64,000 bases of DNA from Acidovorax sp. FHTAMBA (GTDB lineage: Bacteria > Pseudomonadota > Gammaproteobacteria > Burkholderiales > Burkholderiaceae_C), in assembly GCF_038958875.1 (NCBI RefSeq), contig NZ_CP152407.1:999501-1063500 (forward strand), given 5' to 3'. Below are positions 1 to 7,639 of the stretch, piece by piece. Position 1 is the stretch's first letter. Every line of letters begins with the position of its first letter. The notes beneath the pieces are model-generated. The model was not told the origin of the DNA. It saw only the letters and a list, made by a program, of their open reading frames with translations, and did not search any database. The position numbers and the translations under genes were made by a program.

Positions 1-21
1 CGGATTTTGGTCAATTTGGCT

Positions 22-66
22 GCTGGCGCTTATCTAGCAAGCGCTAGCAGCTATTGTTTTTGTAGT
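22..66 (+). repeat. Dispersed GCGCTTAT palindromic element, copy 1
   Basis: This stretch holds GGCGCTTATCTAGCAAGCGC followed by TAGCAGCTATTG. It is the same short element found at nine other places in the window: a GCGCT...AAGCGC stem followed by an AGCTAT box and an A/T-rich tail. It lies outside any gene. Confidence 0.6.
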
Positions 67-83
67 TTTGAGTCTTTTCTCAA

Positions 84-108
84 CCGTTCGGGCTGAGCTT
101 GTCGAAGC
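84..108 (-). repeat. REP-like CTTCGACAAGCTCAG repeat, single copy
   Basis: Read on the minus strand, this 25-base unit is GCTTCGACAAGCTCAGCCCG plus AACGG. Further copies occur near 15.7-15.8 kb, at 17.6 kb and at 46.7 kb, always between genes. It behaves as a dispersed extragenic repeat. Confidence 0.7.
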
Positions 109-150
109 CTTGGCGTGTTGATTTGAAAAGCATGCATGTGTTCAGGGCGG

Positions 151-830
151 AGGCCGGGTTGTCGCCCGGCATGCGAGTAACTTTCTTTTGCGTCGCCAAA
201 AGAAAGTCACCAAAGAAAAGGCGACCCCCAGTCTGCGACCCCTTCGCGGTGCGAAGGGGCGACCTGCGCCGGGGCAGTTGCGGGGTGCGCCGTGGAACTC
301 GCTTTGCGCTGGCGCGCGCCGCTCGGACAACCACGGCGAGTCAGATTACGAGGCATGCGCGCTCCGACGCGCATGCTCACCCCGCAACCGCCCCGCCGCA
401 GGCGCAGCCAGCAGGGGGTTGGACAGCCGAACATCCAGCAGCCGAACATCCACACGGGCCATCGCTGCGCTCGGCCCCGCCTCGCGGGCGCAAGCGCCTC
501 GCGCTGCGCAGGGCGGGGCCGAGCGCAGCGATGGCCCGAATGGATGTCCGATCCCGGTGGGTTCCCTTCTGTATGCGTCTGGGGCGCGCAGGGCGTGGGG
601 TGGCGCGTGTGCCGAAGGACACACGCGCTTCGTGAACTGACTCACCGCAGTTGTTCGAGCGGAGCGCCGCAGGCGCGCAGCGAGTTCTGCGGTGCACCCC
701 GTGACCGAGCACCCCAGGTTGCCCCGCAGCGCAGCGAAGGGGTCGCAGACAGCAGGGTCGCCCTTTCTTTGGTGACTTTCTTTTGGCGACGCGAAAGAAA
801 GTTACTCGCCTGCCGGGCGACTCCCGGCCT
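151..830. repeat. 680-bp concentric imperfect inverted repeat (giant palindrome)
   Basis: The outer ends match as inverted copies: 151-170 pairs with 811-830. The stretch around 178-230, containing AACTTTCTTTTGCGTCGCC, pairs with about 750-805. The similarity continues inward through about 350 on the left and about 640 on the right. The centre is a perfect 26-bp hairpin stem (456-481 with 512-537) whose midpoint is within a few bases of the outer midpoint. Smaller hairpins sit at equivalent places in both arms (354-377 and 604-629). Both arms are open in several frames and give similar small peptides (for example SLVTFFWRR), but these overlap each other on both strands and look like a by-product of the repeat. 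No transposase is adjacent. Confidence 0.8.
456..537. repeat. Perfect 26-bp hairpin at the centre of the giant palindrome
   Basis: Bases 456-481 and 512-537 are exact reverse complements (arm begins GGGCCATCGCTGCG), separated by a 30-base GC-rich loop. The stem would be extremely stable in RNA or as a cruciform. It lies at the middle of the larger inverted repeat. Confidence 0.85.
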
Positions 831-945
831 CCGTCCTTCGCATGGGCACGCGATCTGCTTCCAAATGAAAAGCAAATCAGGCAGTGAATACCGGCGTTTC
901 ACCTCAAAAAGCACCCGTAGCAATCGCGATCAGACAAGCTATCTA

Positions 946-973
946 TTTTTGCAAAGCACTTGCTTGCTAAAAA
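946..973. promoter_or_regulatory. Candidate TetR operator, copy 1 (upstream of the TetR gene)
   Basis: The core TGCAAAGCACTTGCTT (950-965) lies within an imperfect palindrome with A/T-rich flanks, about 34 bases before the chosen TetR start. The pattern TGCAAAG-n4-TGCTT recurs at 18897 and 25852, in each case just upstream of an acyl-CoA or branched-chain uptake gene. The position suggests autoregulation. This is inferred from motif recurrence only. Confidence 0.55.
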
Positions 974-998
974 TAAACAGTTTTGCTATCGTGCCTGC

Positions 999-1748
999 AT
1001 GGATTCACCCGTGCCGCGCACCAGCGCCATCGCCCCCGCTCCCAAGAAACCCCCGGCCCGCCCTCGCAGCAAGGCCGTAGCGCCCGTCAGCGCCAACTCG
1101 GCAACCACAACACAATCCCCCATTGAAGAACCCACCCGACGCCCCCGCGGCCGCCCGCGCAAAACCGCCGAAGAACTCGACGACGGCAACCGCCGCCGCA
1201 AGCTCATGGACGGCGCGGCCAAGCTCTTCCGCACCCAGGGCTTTGCCGCCACCAGCACGCGCGACATTGCTGCGGCGGCAGGCATGCACAGTGGCTCGCC
1301 CTTCTACCATTTCGAAAGCAAAAGCGCGCTGCTCTACGCCGTGATGAGCGAGGGCATGACCATGGCCGCGCACAGCCAGCAGCAGGCACTGGATGCGCTG
1401 CCCGCCACGGCCACACTGCGCGAGCAGTTGCACACGCTCATCCGCCACCACTTCGAAATCCTGCTCGGCCCCCGCAGCAGCTTCATCCCGGTGATGCTGT
1501 ACGAGTGGCGCTCGCTCACGCCCGCGCAGCGCAAGGGCATTGCCCGCATCAAGGACAGCTACGAGGCCACCTGGATGCCCGTGCTGGAAGCGCTGGCACA
1601 GCAGGGCGCGCTGCAGGCCGAGCCCGGTGTGGCGCGGCTGTTCATCTTTGGGGCGCTCAACTGGGCGGTGCAATGGTTCTCGCCCAAAAAGGGCAAGTCG
1701 CTCGACGCGCTCACCGACGAGGCACTCGCCTTGTTCATCCGTTCATAA
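999..1748 (+). CDS. TetR/AcrR-family regulator with AT-hook-like N-terminal extension
   Basis: The product of about 249 residues has a TetR-type DNA-binding domain at roughly 68-112, with the recognition region AATSTRDIAAAAGMHSGS and the FYHFESKSALLY segment that closes the domain. A ligand-binding helical domain follows. The first 60 residues are an unusual Pro/Ala/Arg-rich tail that ends in RPRGRPRK (48-55), the core of an AT-hook. An in-frame TTG lies 39 bases upstream, but it would fall inside the palindromic operator, so the ATG at 999 is preferred. The gene opens the catabolic operon, 24 bases before the SDR gene, and is probably its local repressor with an acyl-CoA ligand. The ligand is inference; the family is clear. 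Confidence 0.85.
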   Translation: MDSPVPRTSAIAPAPKKPPARPRSKAVAPVSANSATTTQSPIEEPTRRPRGRPRKTAEELDDGNRRRKLMDGAAKLFRTQGFAATSTRDIAAAAGMHSGSPFYHFESKSALLYAVMSEGMTMAAHSQQQALDALPATATLREQLHTLIRHHFEILLGPRSSFIPVMLYEWRSLTPAQRKGIARIKDSYEATWMPVLEALAQQGALQAEPGVARLFIFGALNWAVQWFSPKKGKSLDALTDEALALFIRS

Positions 1749-1772
1749 CAAGCCCATCAAGGCAGAGTCACC

Positions 1773-2702
1773 ATGGCCCCCACCGCGCGCAACGCCTACC
1801 AGTCTGTGTTTGCTCCGGGCCTGTTCCAGGGCCAGGTGGTGGTGGTCACAGGCGGCGGCTCGGGCATTGGCCGGTGCACGGCACACGAACTGGCACACCT
1901 GGGAGCGCATGTGGTGCTGGTCGGGCGCAAGGCTGAAAAGTTGCTGGCCGTGGCCGAAGAGATCACTGCCGATGGCGGCAGCGTGTCGTGCCAGGTGTGC
2001 GACATCCGATCCGAAGAAGGCGTGGTGGCGCTGGTGCAGCAGATCCTTGCTGCGCAGGGCCGCATCGATGCGCTGGTCAACAACGCGGGCGGGCAGTTCA
2101 TGTCGCCGCTCGAATCCATCAGCGCCAAGGGCTGGGAGGCCGTGCTGCACACCAACCTCACCGGCGGCTTTTTGATGGCGCGAGAGTGCTACCGGCAGTG
2201 GATGGCGCAGCACGGCGGCTCCATCGTCAACATCGTGGCCGACATGTGGGGCTCCATGCCGGGCATGGGGCACAGCGGCGCGGCGCGCGCGGGCATGGTC
2301 AGCTTCACCGAAACCGCTGCGCTGGAATGGGCGCATAGCGGTGTGCGCGTGAACGCCGTGGCGCCGGGTTACATCGCCTCCAGCGGCATGGACAACTACC
2401 CGCCCGAGGCGGGCGACATGCTGCGTGCCATGCCGCGCACGGTGCCGCTCGGGCGCTTTGGCAACGAGGCCGAGGTGTCGGCGGCCATCACCTTTTTGCT
2501 CAGCCCGGCAGCCAGCTTCATCAGCGGCACCACGTTGCGGGTTGACGGCGCGCGGCCCCAGGTGCGCATGGGTTGGCCGCAGCGCCCGCCCGGTGCCACC
2601 GCTGCTGCACACCCGGCCGTGCGGCCATTTGGCGGCTTTCACCGCGCGCAGGTGCCGCAGGTGTTTGCCCCTTCCCATACCCCCAAGACCGAGGCCGCAT
2701 GA
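1773..2702 (+). CDS. SDR-family oxidoreductase lacking the usual YxxxK pair
   Basis: This 309-residue protein has a Rossmann nucleotide-binding motif TGGGSGIG near residue 27, the VNNAGG motif, and a C-terminal PGYI segment, so it is a short-chain dehydrogenase/reductase fold. It is closest in pattern to the 2,4-dienoyl-CoA/trans-enoyl-CoA reductase and AtuB/AtuG-like branch (HSGAARAGM). In that branch the catalytic tyrosine and lysine normally follow this motif, but here the segment reads AGMVSFTETAALEWA, with Val and Glu where Tyr and Lys are expected. The last 50 residues are Pro/Ala-rich and look disordered. The stop overlaps the next start (ATGA), so it is translated with the carboxylase. 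Its role in the pathway is uncertain because the active site looks incomplete. Confidence 0.85.
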   Translation: MAPTARNAYQSVFAPGLFQGQVVVVTGGGSGIGRCTAHELAHLGAHVVLVGRKAEKLLAVAEEITADGGSVSCQVCDIRSEEGVVALVQQILAAQGRIDALVNNAGGQFMSPLESISAKGWEAVLHTNLTGGFLMARECYRQWMAQHGGSIVNIVADMWGSMPGMGHSGAARAGMVSFTETAALEWAHSGVRVNAVAPGYIASSGMDNYPPEAGDMLRAMPRTVPLGRFGNEAEVSAAITFLLSPAASFISGTTLRVDGARPQVRMGWPQRPPGATAAAHPAVRPFGGFHRAQVPQVFAPSHTPKTEAA

Positions 2703-4312
2703 CCGCCGTCTTCACTTCCCGATTCAACCCAGGCAGTGCCGAATCCACCCAGCGCCGCGCAGCGCTGCAAGCCCGCCTTCGTGCTCTGCGCGCGCTGGAA
2801 GAGCGTGCCGCCGCCGCCTCGGCCCGGTCGCTGCCCCAGTTTGAAAAACGCGGCCAGCTGCTGCCGCGCCAGCGTGTGGCGCTGCTGCTGGATGCGGGTG
2901 CGCCCTGGCTGCCGCTGTGCACGCTGGCGGGCTACCTGCAGGATGTGAAAGACCCCGAGAAGTCCGTGCCCGGTGGCGGCATGGTTGCGGGCATCGGCTT
3001 TGTCAGCGGCGTGCGCTGCATGGTGGTGGCCAGCGATTCAGGCATCGAAGCCGGCGCCATCCAGCCCATGGGCCTGGAAAAGATCTTGCGCGTGCAGGAA
3101 ATCGCGCTGCAAAACCGCTTGCCGTTCATCCACCTGGTGGAGAGCGCGGGTGCCAACCTCATGCGCTACCGGGTGGAGGGCTTCGTGCACGGCGGCACGC
3201 TGTTCCGCAACCTCGCGCGGCTGTCGGCGGCGGGCATTCCGGTCGTCACCGTGCAGCACGGCTCGGGCACCGCAGGCGGCGCCTACATGCCCGGCTTGTC
3301 GGATGTGGTCATCATGGTGCAGGGCCGCTCGCGCGCCTTTTTGGCCGGGCCGCCGCTGCTCATGGCTGCGACGGGTGAGATTGCGACGGAAGAAGAACTG
3401 GGCGGGGCCGAGATGCACGCCGCCGTCTCGGGCCTGGGTGAATACCTGGCGCAGGACGACCGTGAGGCGATCGGCTTGGCGCGCGATGTGGTGGCGCAGC
3501 TGGGGTGGAACATGCCCCGGCGACCCAGCGCACCTGGGCCCACCTTGCCCGCAGACGATCTCCTGTCCCTGATGTCTGCCGACCTGCGCCAGCCTGTGGA
3601 CATGCGCGAGGTGATCGCGCGGCTGGTGGATGGGTCTGAGCTGCTCGAGTTCAAAGCCCGCTACGGCATGGCCACGCTCTGCGCGCAGGGCCGCATCGGC
3701 GGCCATGCCGTGGGCTTCATCAGCAACAACGGCCCTATCGACGTGGCGGGCGCCAACAAGGCCACGCACTTCATCCAGTGGATGTGCCAGCTGGGCCACC
3801 CCATCATCTACCTGCAGAACACCACGGGCTACATGGTGGGCAAGGACAGCGAGCAGGGCGGCATGATCAAGCACGGCAGCAAGATGATCCAGGCCGTGAC
3901 CAACGCCACCGTGCCGCAGATCACCATCCAGTGCGGCGCCAGCTTTGGTGCGGGCAACTACGGCATGTGCGGGCGGGGCTATGCGCCGCGCTTCCTGTTC
4001 AGCTGGCCCGGTGCCAAGACAGCGGTGATGGGCGGCGAGCAGGCTGCGCGCACCATGCAGATCGTGACCGAGGCGGCGCTGGCGCGCAAAGGCATCACGC
4101 CCGACCCGGCCGAATCGCAGGCCCAATTCGACAAGATCGTCGCCATGTTCGAGGCCCAGGCCGATGCGTTCTACACCAGCGGCCTGCTGCTGGACGACGG
4201 CGTGATTGACCCGCGCGACACGCGCGCCGTGCTGGCGTTTTGCCTGGATACCTGTGCCGAGGCGCAGGCGCGCACGCTGCGGCCCCTGAGCTTTGGCGTG
4301 GCGCGGATGTAA
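2699..4312 (+). CDS. Acyl-CoA carboxylase, carboxyltransferase (beta) subunit
   Basis: The product is 537 residues, the usual length for a biotin-dependent acyl-CoA carboxyltransferase beta subunit. It carries both crotonase-like halves. The N half has HGSGTAGGAYMPGLSD and FLAGPPLLMAATGEIA; the C half has GFISNNGPID, QNTTGYMVG and CGASFGAGNYGMCGRGY. It transfers carboxyl from biotin on the alpha subunit (7636) to an acyl-CoA. The neighbourhood (two acyl-CoA dehydrogenases, hydratase, SDR, TetR) fits a methylcrotonyl- or geranyl-CoA type enzyme; the HGS-TAGGAY wording leans to the geranyl-CoA carboxylase (AtuC) side, but this cannot be settled by eye. The start is set by the ATGA overlap with the SDR stop; a longer upstream reading frame exists but overlaps the SDR gene. 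Confidence 0.88.
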   Translation: MTAVFTSRFNPGSAESTQRRAALQARLRALRALEERAAAASARSLPQFEKRGQLLPRQRVALLLDAGAPWLPLCTLAGYLQDVKDPEKSVPGGGMVAGIGFVSGVRCMVVASDSGIEAGAIQPMGLEKILRVQEIALQNRLPFIHLVESAGANLMRYRVEGFVHGGTLFRNLARLSAAGIPVVTVQHGSGTAGGAYMPGLSDVVIMVQGRSRAFLAGPPLLMAATGEIATEEELGGAEMHAAVSGLGEYLAQDDREAIGLARDVVAQLGWNMPRRPSAPGPTLPADDLLSLMSADLRQPVDMREVIARLVDGSELLEFKARYGMATLCAQGRIGGHAVGFISNNGPIDVAGANKATHFIQWMCQLGHPIIYLQNTTGYMVGKDSEQGGMIKHGSKMIQAVTNATVPQITIQCGASFGAGNYGMCGRGYAPRFLFSWPGAKTAVMGGEQAARTMQIVTEAALARKGITPDPAESQAQFDKIVAMFEAQADAFYTSGLLLDDGVIDPRDTRAVLAFCLDTCAEAQARTLRPLSFGVARM

Positions 4313-4335
4313 GCGCTTCGCACGCAATCTCCCCG

Positions 4336-5465
4336 ATGGCCGAGCCTCTCAAATACCTGCTGAATGACACCGTGCCCCCGCGCATCGCGGCCATGGTGCG
4401 CCGTGCGTGGCGCAAGTTCGACACCACCGCGTTTCTGCAGCAAGTACAGCCCGGCTACGAATCGCTGGAGCTGATGGCGCGCGGCCAGCGCATTGCGCAC
4501 GCCCTGCAGGCCCACCTGCCGCAAGACGTGCCGCGTGCGCTGGGCGTGCTGGTCGATTCGATGGACCCGTCGATGGGCATCGATGCCGCCGGTGAGCCCG
4601 ATGCGGGTGACCGCCCCTACAGCGCCTTCCTGTACCTGCCCCACAGCATCTACATCGGCACACATGGCCTGCCGCATTTCGAGGCGGCCATGGCCGCGCA
4701 GCACGCACTCACCCAGCGCTTCACGGCCGAGTTCAGCATCCGCCCCTACCTGCTGCACCACCAGGGCGCCACGCTCGCGCGGCTGCGTGACTGGGCGCAG
4801 GACGACAACGCCCATGTGCGCCGCCTGGTGAGCGAAGGCACGCGGCCCCGCCTGCCCTGGGCGCCGCGTTTGCCTGCATTCCAGAACAACCCGCAGCTGG
4901 CCCTGCCGTTGCTCGATGCGCTCAAGGACGACCCATCGTCTTACGTGCGCCGCTCCGTGGCCAACCACCTGGGCGACATCGCCAAGGACCACCCCGAGCT
5001 GGCCGTGGGCCCGCGCGCACCTGGCTGCAGGGCGCGCCCGCCCCGCGCGAGGCTCTGGTGCGCCACGGCCTGCGTTTTCTCATCAAACGCAGCGACGCTG
5101 GCGCGCTCGATGCCTTGGGCGTGGGTCACGCCGTGGCGCTGGACGTGCGGGCCGCGCGCGTGCTGCCCGCCCGCGCACGCATCGGCGACAAGGTGCGCAT
5201 CGAGGTCGAACTGCACAACCCCACGCCGCAGCCGCAGCGCGTGCTGGCCGACCTGAAGGTGCACTACGTCAAGGCCCACGGCGGCGCGGCGCCCAAGGTG
5301 TTCAAGCTGCAGACGCTGGACATACCGCCCGGCGCCACCGTAGCGGTGGGCAAGACGCTGTCGCTGCAGCAGATGACCACACGCACCCACTACCCCGGCG
5401 CGCACCAGGTGGAGCTGGTGCTCAACGGGCGGCCACAGCCGCTGGGGCAGTTTCAGCTTTCGTGA
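4336..5465 (+). pseudogene. AlkC-like DNA alkylation repair protein, frameshifted
   Basis: The first part (from MAEPLKYLLNDTV) reads as the HEAT-like repeat domain of the AlkC branch of DNA alkylation repair glycosylases. That frame degenerates after HPELAV near 5010. The continuation (TWLQGAPAPREALVRHG onward) is in another frame and ends in an Ig-like beta domain, as in AlkC proteins, finishing at 5465. The joint at about 5010-5013 needs one extra base, which would give a normal product of about 376 residues. Either the gene is broken or one base of this GC-rich run was lost in sequencing. A repair gene inside an acyl-CoA catabolic operon is unexpected. It sits between the carboxylase beta gene and the acyl-CoA dehydrogenase with short gaps. 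Confidence 0.75.
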
Positions 5466-5518
5466 TCGAAGTTTGCAGGCACACAAACGTACAAACGCAA
5501 CAGCAGGAGACAAGCACC

Positions 5519-6715
5519 ATGCAGTTCACGCACGAGCACCGCGAGATCCAGAAGACCCTCAAGCGCTTTATCGACGAAGAGATCAACCCCCATGTGGACG
5601 AGTGGGAGGCGGCCGAGATCTTCCCCGCGCACGAGGTCTTCAAGAAGATGGGCAACCTGGGACTGCTGGGCCTGTGCAAGCCCGAGGAATATGGCGGGCA
5701 GGGACTTGACTATTCGTACAGCCTGGCCATGGCCGAAGCGCTGGGCCACGTCTACTGCGGCGGCGTGCCCATGGCCATTGGCGTGCAGACCGACATGTGC
5801 ACCCCGGCGCTGGCGCGCTACGGCAGCGAAGAACTCAAGCGCAACTTTCTCGCCCCCGCCATTGCGGGCGACATGGTGGGCTGCATTGGTGTGAGCGAGC
5901 CTGCGGCGGGCAGCGATGTGTCGGGCATCAAAAGCGTGGCGCGCAAGGACGGCGACGACTATGTGATCACCGGCCAGAAGATGTGGATCACCAACAGCCT
6001 GCAGGCGGACTGGATGTGCATGCTGGTCAACACGGGCGAAGGCCAGAGCGGAGCGGGCGGCAATCCTCACAAAAACAAGAGCCTGGTGATGGTGCCCATG
6101 CGCGACGGGCCCGGCGGCAAGCTCACCAAGGGCATCGAGGTGGCGCAAAAGATCCGCAAGATCGGCATGCACAGCAGCGACACCGGCCTGATCTACTTTG
6201 ACGAGGTGCGCGTTCCGCAGCGCTACCGCATCGGTGCCGAGGGGCAGGGCTTCATCTACCAGATGCAGCAGTTCCAGGAAGAGCGCCTGTGGTGCGCCGC
6301 CAGCACGCTCGAATCGCTGACCAACTGCATCCAGTGGACCATCGACTACGCGCAGGAGCGCAAGCTGTTTGGCGCCACGCTGGCCGACCAGCAGTGGGTG
6401 CAGTTCAAGCTGGCCGAACTCAAGACCGAGGTCGAAGCGCTGCGTGCACTCACCTACCGCGCCTGCGACCTGTACGTGAACGGGCAGGACGTGCTGGAGC
6501 TGGCCAGCATGGCCAAGCTCAAGGCTGGCCGCCTGAACCGCGAGGTGCCCGACACCTGCCTGCAGTTCTGGGGCGGCATGGGCTTCACGCTGGAGAACAA
6601 GGTCTCGCGCATGTACCGCGACGGGCGGCTGGCGTCGATTGGTGGGGGTGCCGATGAAGTCATGCTCGGCATCCTGTCCAAGCTCATGGGCATCGCCAAG
6701 CGGCCCGTGCACTGA
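5519..6715 (+). CDS. Acyl-CoA dehydrogenase (citronellyl/isovaleryl-CoA type)
   Basis: The 398-residue flavoprotein shows the full acyl-CoA dehydrogenase layout: a helical N domain, the FAD/substrate segment GVSEPAAGSDVSGIKS, the WITNSLQADW strand, and a helical C domain with QERKLFGATLADQQ and the CLQFWGGMGF segment. The C-terminal GGGADEVMLGIL carries the acidic residue at the place of the usual catalytic Glu. It oxidises an acyl-CoA to the 2-enoyl-CoA and passes electrons to ETF. The ATG at 5519 is preceded by AGGAG and replaces a much longer upstream frame that overlaps the AlkC-like gene. In the atu/liu scheme this is the step that produces the substrate of the carboxylase. Confidence 0.88.
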   Translation: MQFTHEHREIQKTLKRFIDEEINPHVDEWEAAEIFPAHEVFKKMGNLGLLGLCKPEEYGGQGLDYSYSLAMAEALGHVYCGGVPMAIGVQTDMCTPALARYGSEELKRNFLAPAIAGDMVGCIGVSEPAAGSDVSGIKSVARKDGDDYVITGQKMWITNSLQADWMCMLVNTGEGQSGAGGNPHKNKSLVMVPMRDGPGGKLTKGIEVAQKIRKIGMHSSDTGLIYFDEVRVPQRYRIGAEGQGFIYQMQQFQEERLWCAASTLESLTNCIQWTIDYAQERKLFGATLADQQWVQFKLAELKTEVEALRALTYRACDLYVNGQDVLELASMAKLKAGRLNREVPDTCLQFWGGMGFTLENKVSRMYRDGRLASIGGGADEVMLGILSKLMGIAKRPVH

Positions 6716-6716
6716 C

Positions 6717-7526
6717 ATGGCTGAATTGCTGTTGATCGACCGCGCGCCACTGGCCAGCGGCTGTGTGGAAACCTGGACGCTCAACGACCCGGCCAGCCGC
6801 AATGCGCTGTCCGAGGCGATGGTGGGCGGTTTGATAGCCGCGTGTGAGCGGGCTGCAACCGATGCCGACCTGCGCGGCGTGGTGCTGCGCGGCGCGGGTG
6901 GTCACTTTTGCGCGGGGGGCAGCCTGGGCGGCTTTGCCAAGACCATTGGCCAGCCCCTGGCCGCCGGCGAAGCCGACCCGCTGGTTCCACTGAACCGCCG
7001 CTTTGGCGCGTTGCTGCAGGCCCTGTGCGCGCTGCCGCAGTGGCTCATCGTGGCGGTGGGGGGGGCGGCCATGGGTGGCGGCTTTGGTCTGGTGTGCTGC
7101 GCCGACCATGTGCTGGCCCACACCAGCGCGCAGTTCGCCACGCCCGAGGTCACGCTGGGCATCGTGCCTGCGCAGATCGCGCCCTTTGTGGTGCGGCGCC
7201 TTGGCCCGTCTGCTGCGCGGCGGTGTTTGCTGACCGGCGAGCGCTGGGATGCCGCTGCCGCCCAGCGCTTGGGTCTGGTCGATGACCTGGTGGAGGGCGA
7301 CATGAATGCCGCTGTGCAGGCAGCCATTTCACGCCACGCTGCCGCAGCGCCGCAGGCCGTGGCCGCTACCAAACGTTTTTTGCTGGCCCAAGCCGAAACG
7401 CCGTTGCCCGCGCTGCTGGACGAAGCGGCAATTGCTTTTTCGCAAGCGCTGCGTGGGCCCGAGGCGCCGCAAGGGCTGGCGGCGTTTGCTGCGCGCAAGG
7501 CGCCGCCCTGGAGTGCGAAGCCATGA
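6717..7526 (+). CDS. Enoyl-CoA hydratase/isomerase family protein
   Basis: This 269-residue crotonase-fold protein has the oxyanion-hole segment HFCAGGSLGGF and the second glycine-rich loop GGAAMGGGFGLVCCAD, followed by FATPEVTLGIVP. In an atu/liu-type pathway it would hydrate the carboxylated enoyl-CoA (methylglutaconyl- or isohexenylglutaconyl-CoA). The start lies one base after the previous stop. The gene ends in an ATGA overlap with the duplicated start that precedes the biotin carboxylase gene. The fold is certain; the exact substrate is inferred from context. Confidence 0.87.
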   Translation: MAELLLIDRAPLASGCVETWTLNDPASRNALSEAMVGGLIAACERAATDADLRGVVLRGAGGHFCAGGSLGGFAKTIGQPLAAGEADPLVPLNRRFGALLQALCALPQWLIVAVGGAAMGGGFGLVCCADHVLAHTSAQFATPEVTLGIVPAQIAPFVVRRLGPSAARRCLLTGERWDAAAAQRLGLVDDLVEGDMNAAVQAAISRHAAAAPQAVAATKRFLLAQAETPLPALLDEAAIAFSQALRGPEAPQGLAAFAARKAPPWSAKP

Positions 7527-7639
7527 AAAAAATCCTCATCGCCAATCGCGGCGTTCATGCCGCAGGCATGGCGAAGCAAATTGCCCGCGCACGCGAAGCG
7601 TGCAGGCGGGCGATGGAGCCGCGAGGGCACAGCCTATGA
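7523..7639 (+). CDS. 38-codon mini-ORF made by duplication of the carboxylase start
   Basis: The first ten codons encode MKKILIANRG, identical to the true start of the biotin carboxylase at 7636. The 31 bases from 7523 match those from 7636 with one change. The copies are 113 bases apart, so the first start runs out of frame for 38 codons. It then ends in a TGA that overlaps the real ATG (ATGA), just as the hydratase stop overlaps the first ATG. The intervening DNA carries a strong hairpin (GCCCGCGCACGC / GCGTGCAGGCGGGC). It may be a remnant of an insertion that kept translational coupling. Whether the peptide is made or matters is unknown. Confidence 0.5.
   Translation: MKKILIANRGVHAAGMAKQIARAREACRRAMEPRGHSL

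Noticed and set aside
151..830. Insertion sequence with terminal inverted repeats
   Set aside because: No transposase frame lies between the arms and the similarity runs to the centre rather than being confined to the ends.
80..1080. Many overlapping open frames in the first kilobase, some ending in SLVTFFWRR-like peptides
   Set aside because: They lie on both strands of an inverted repeat, overlap each other heavily, lack ribosome sites and change with the repeat arms.
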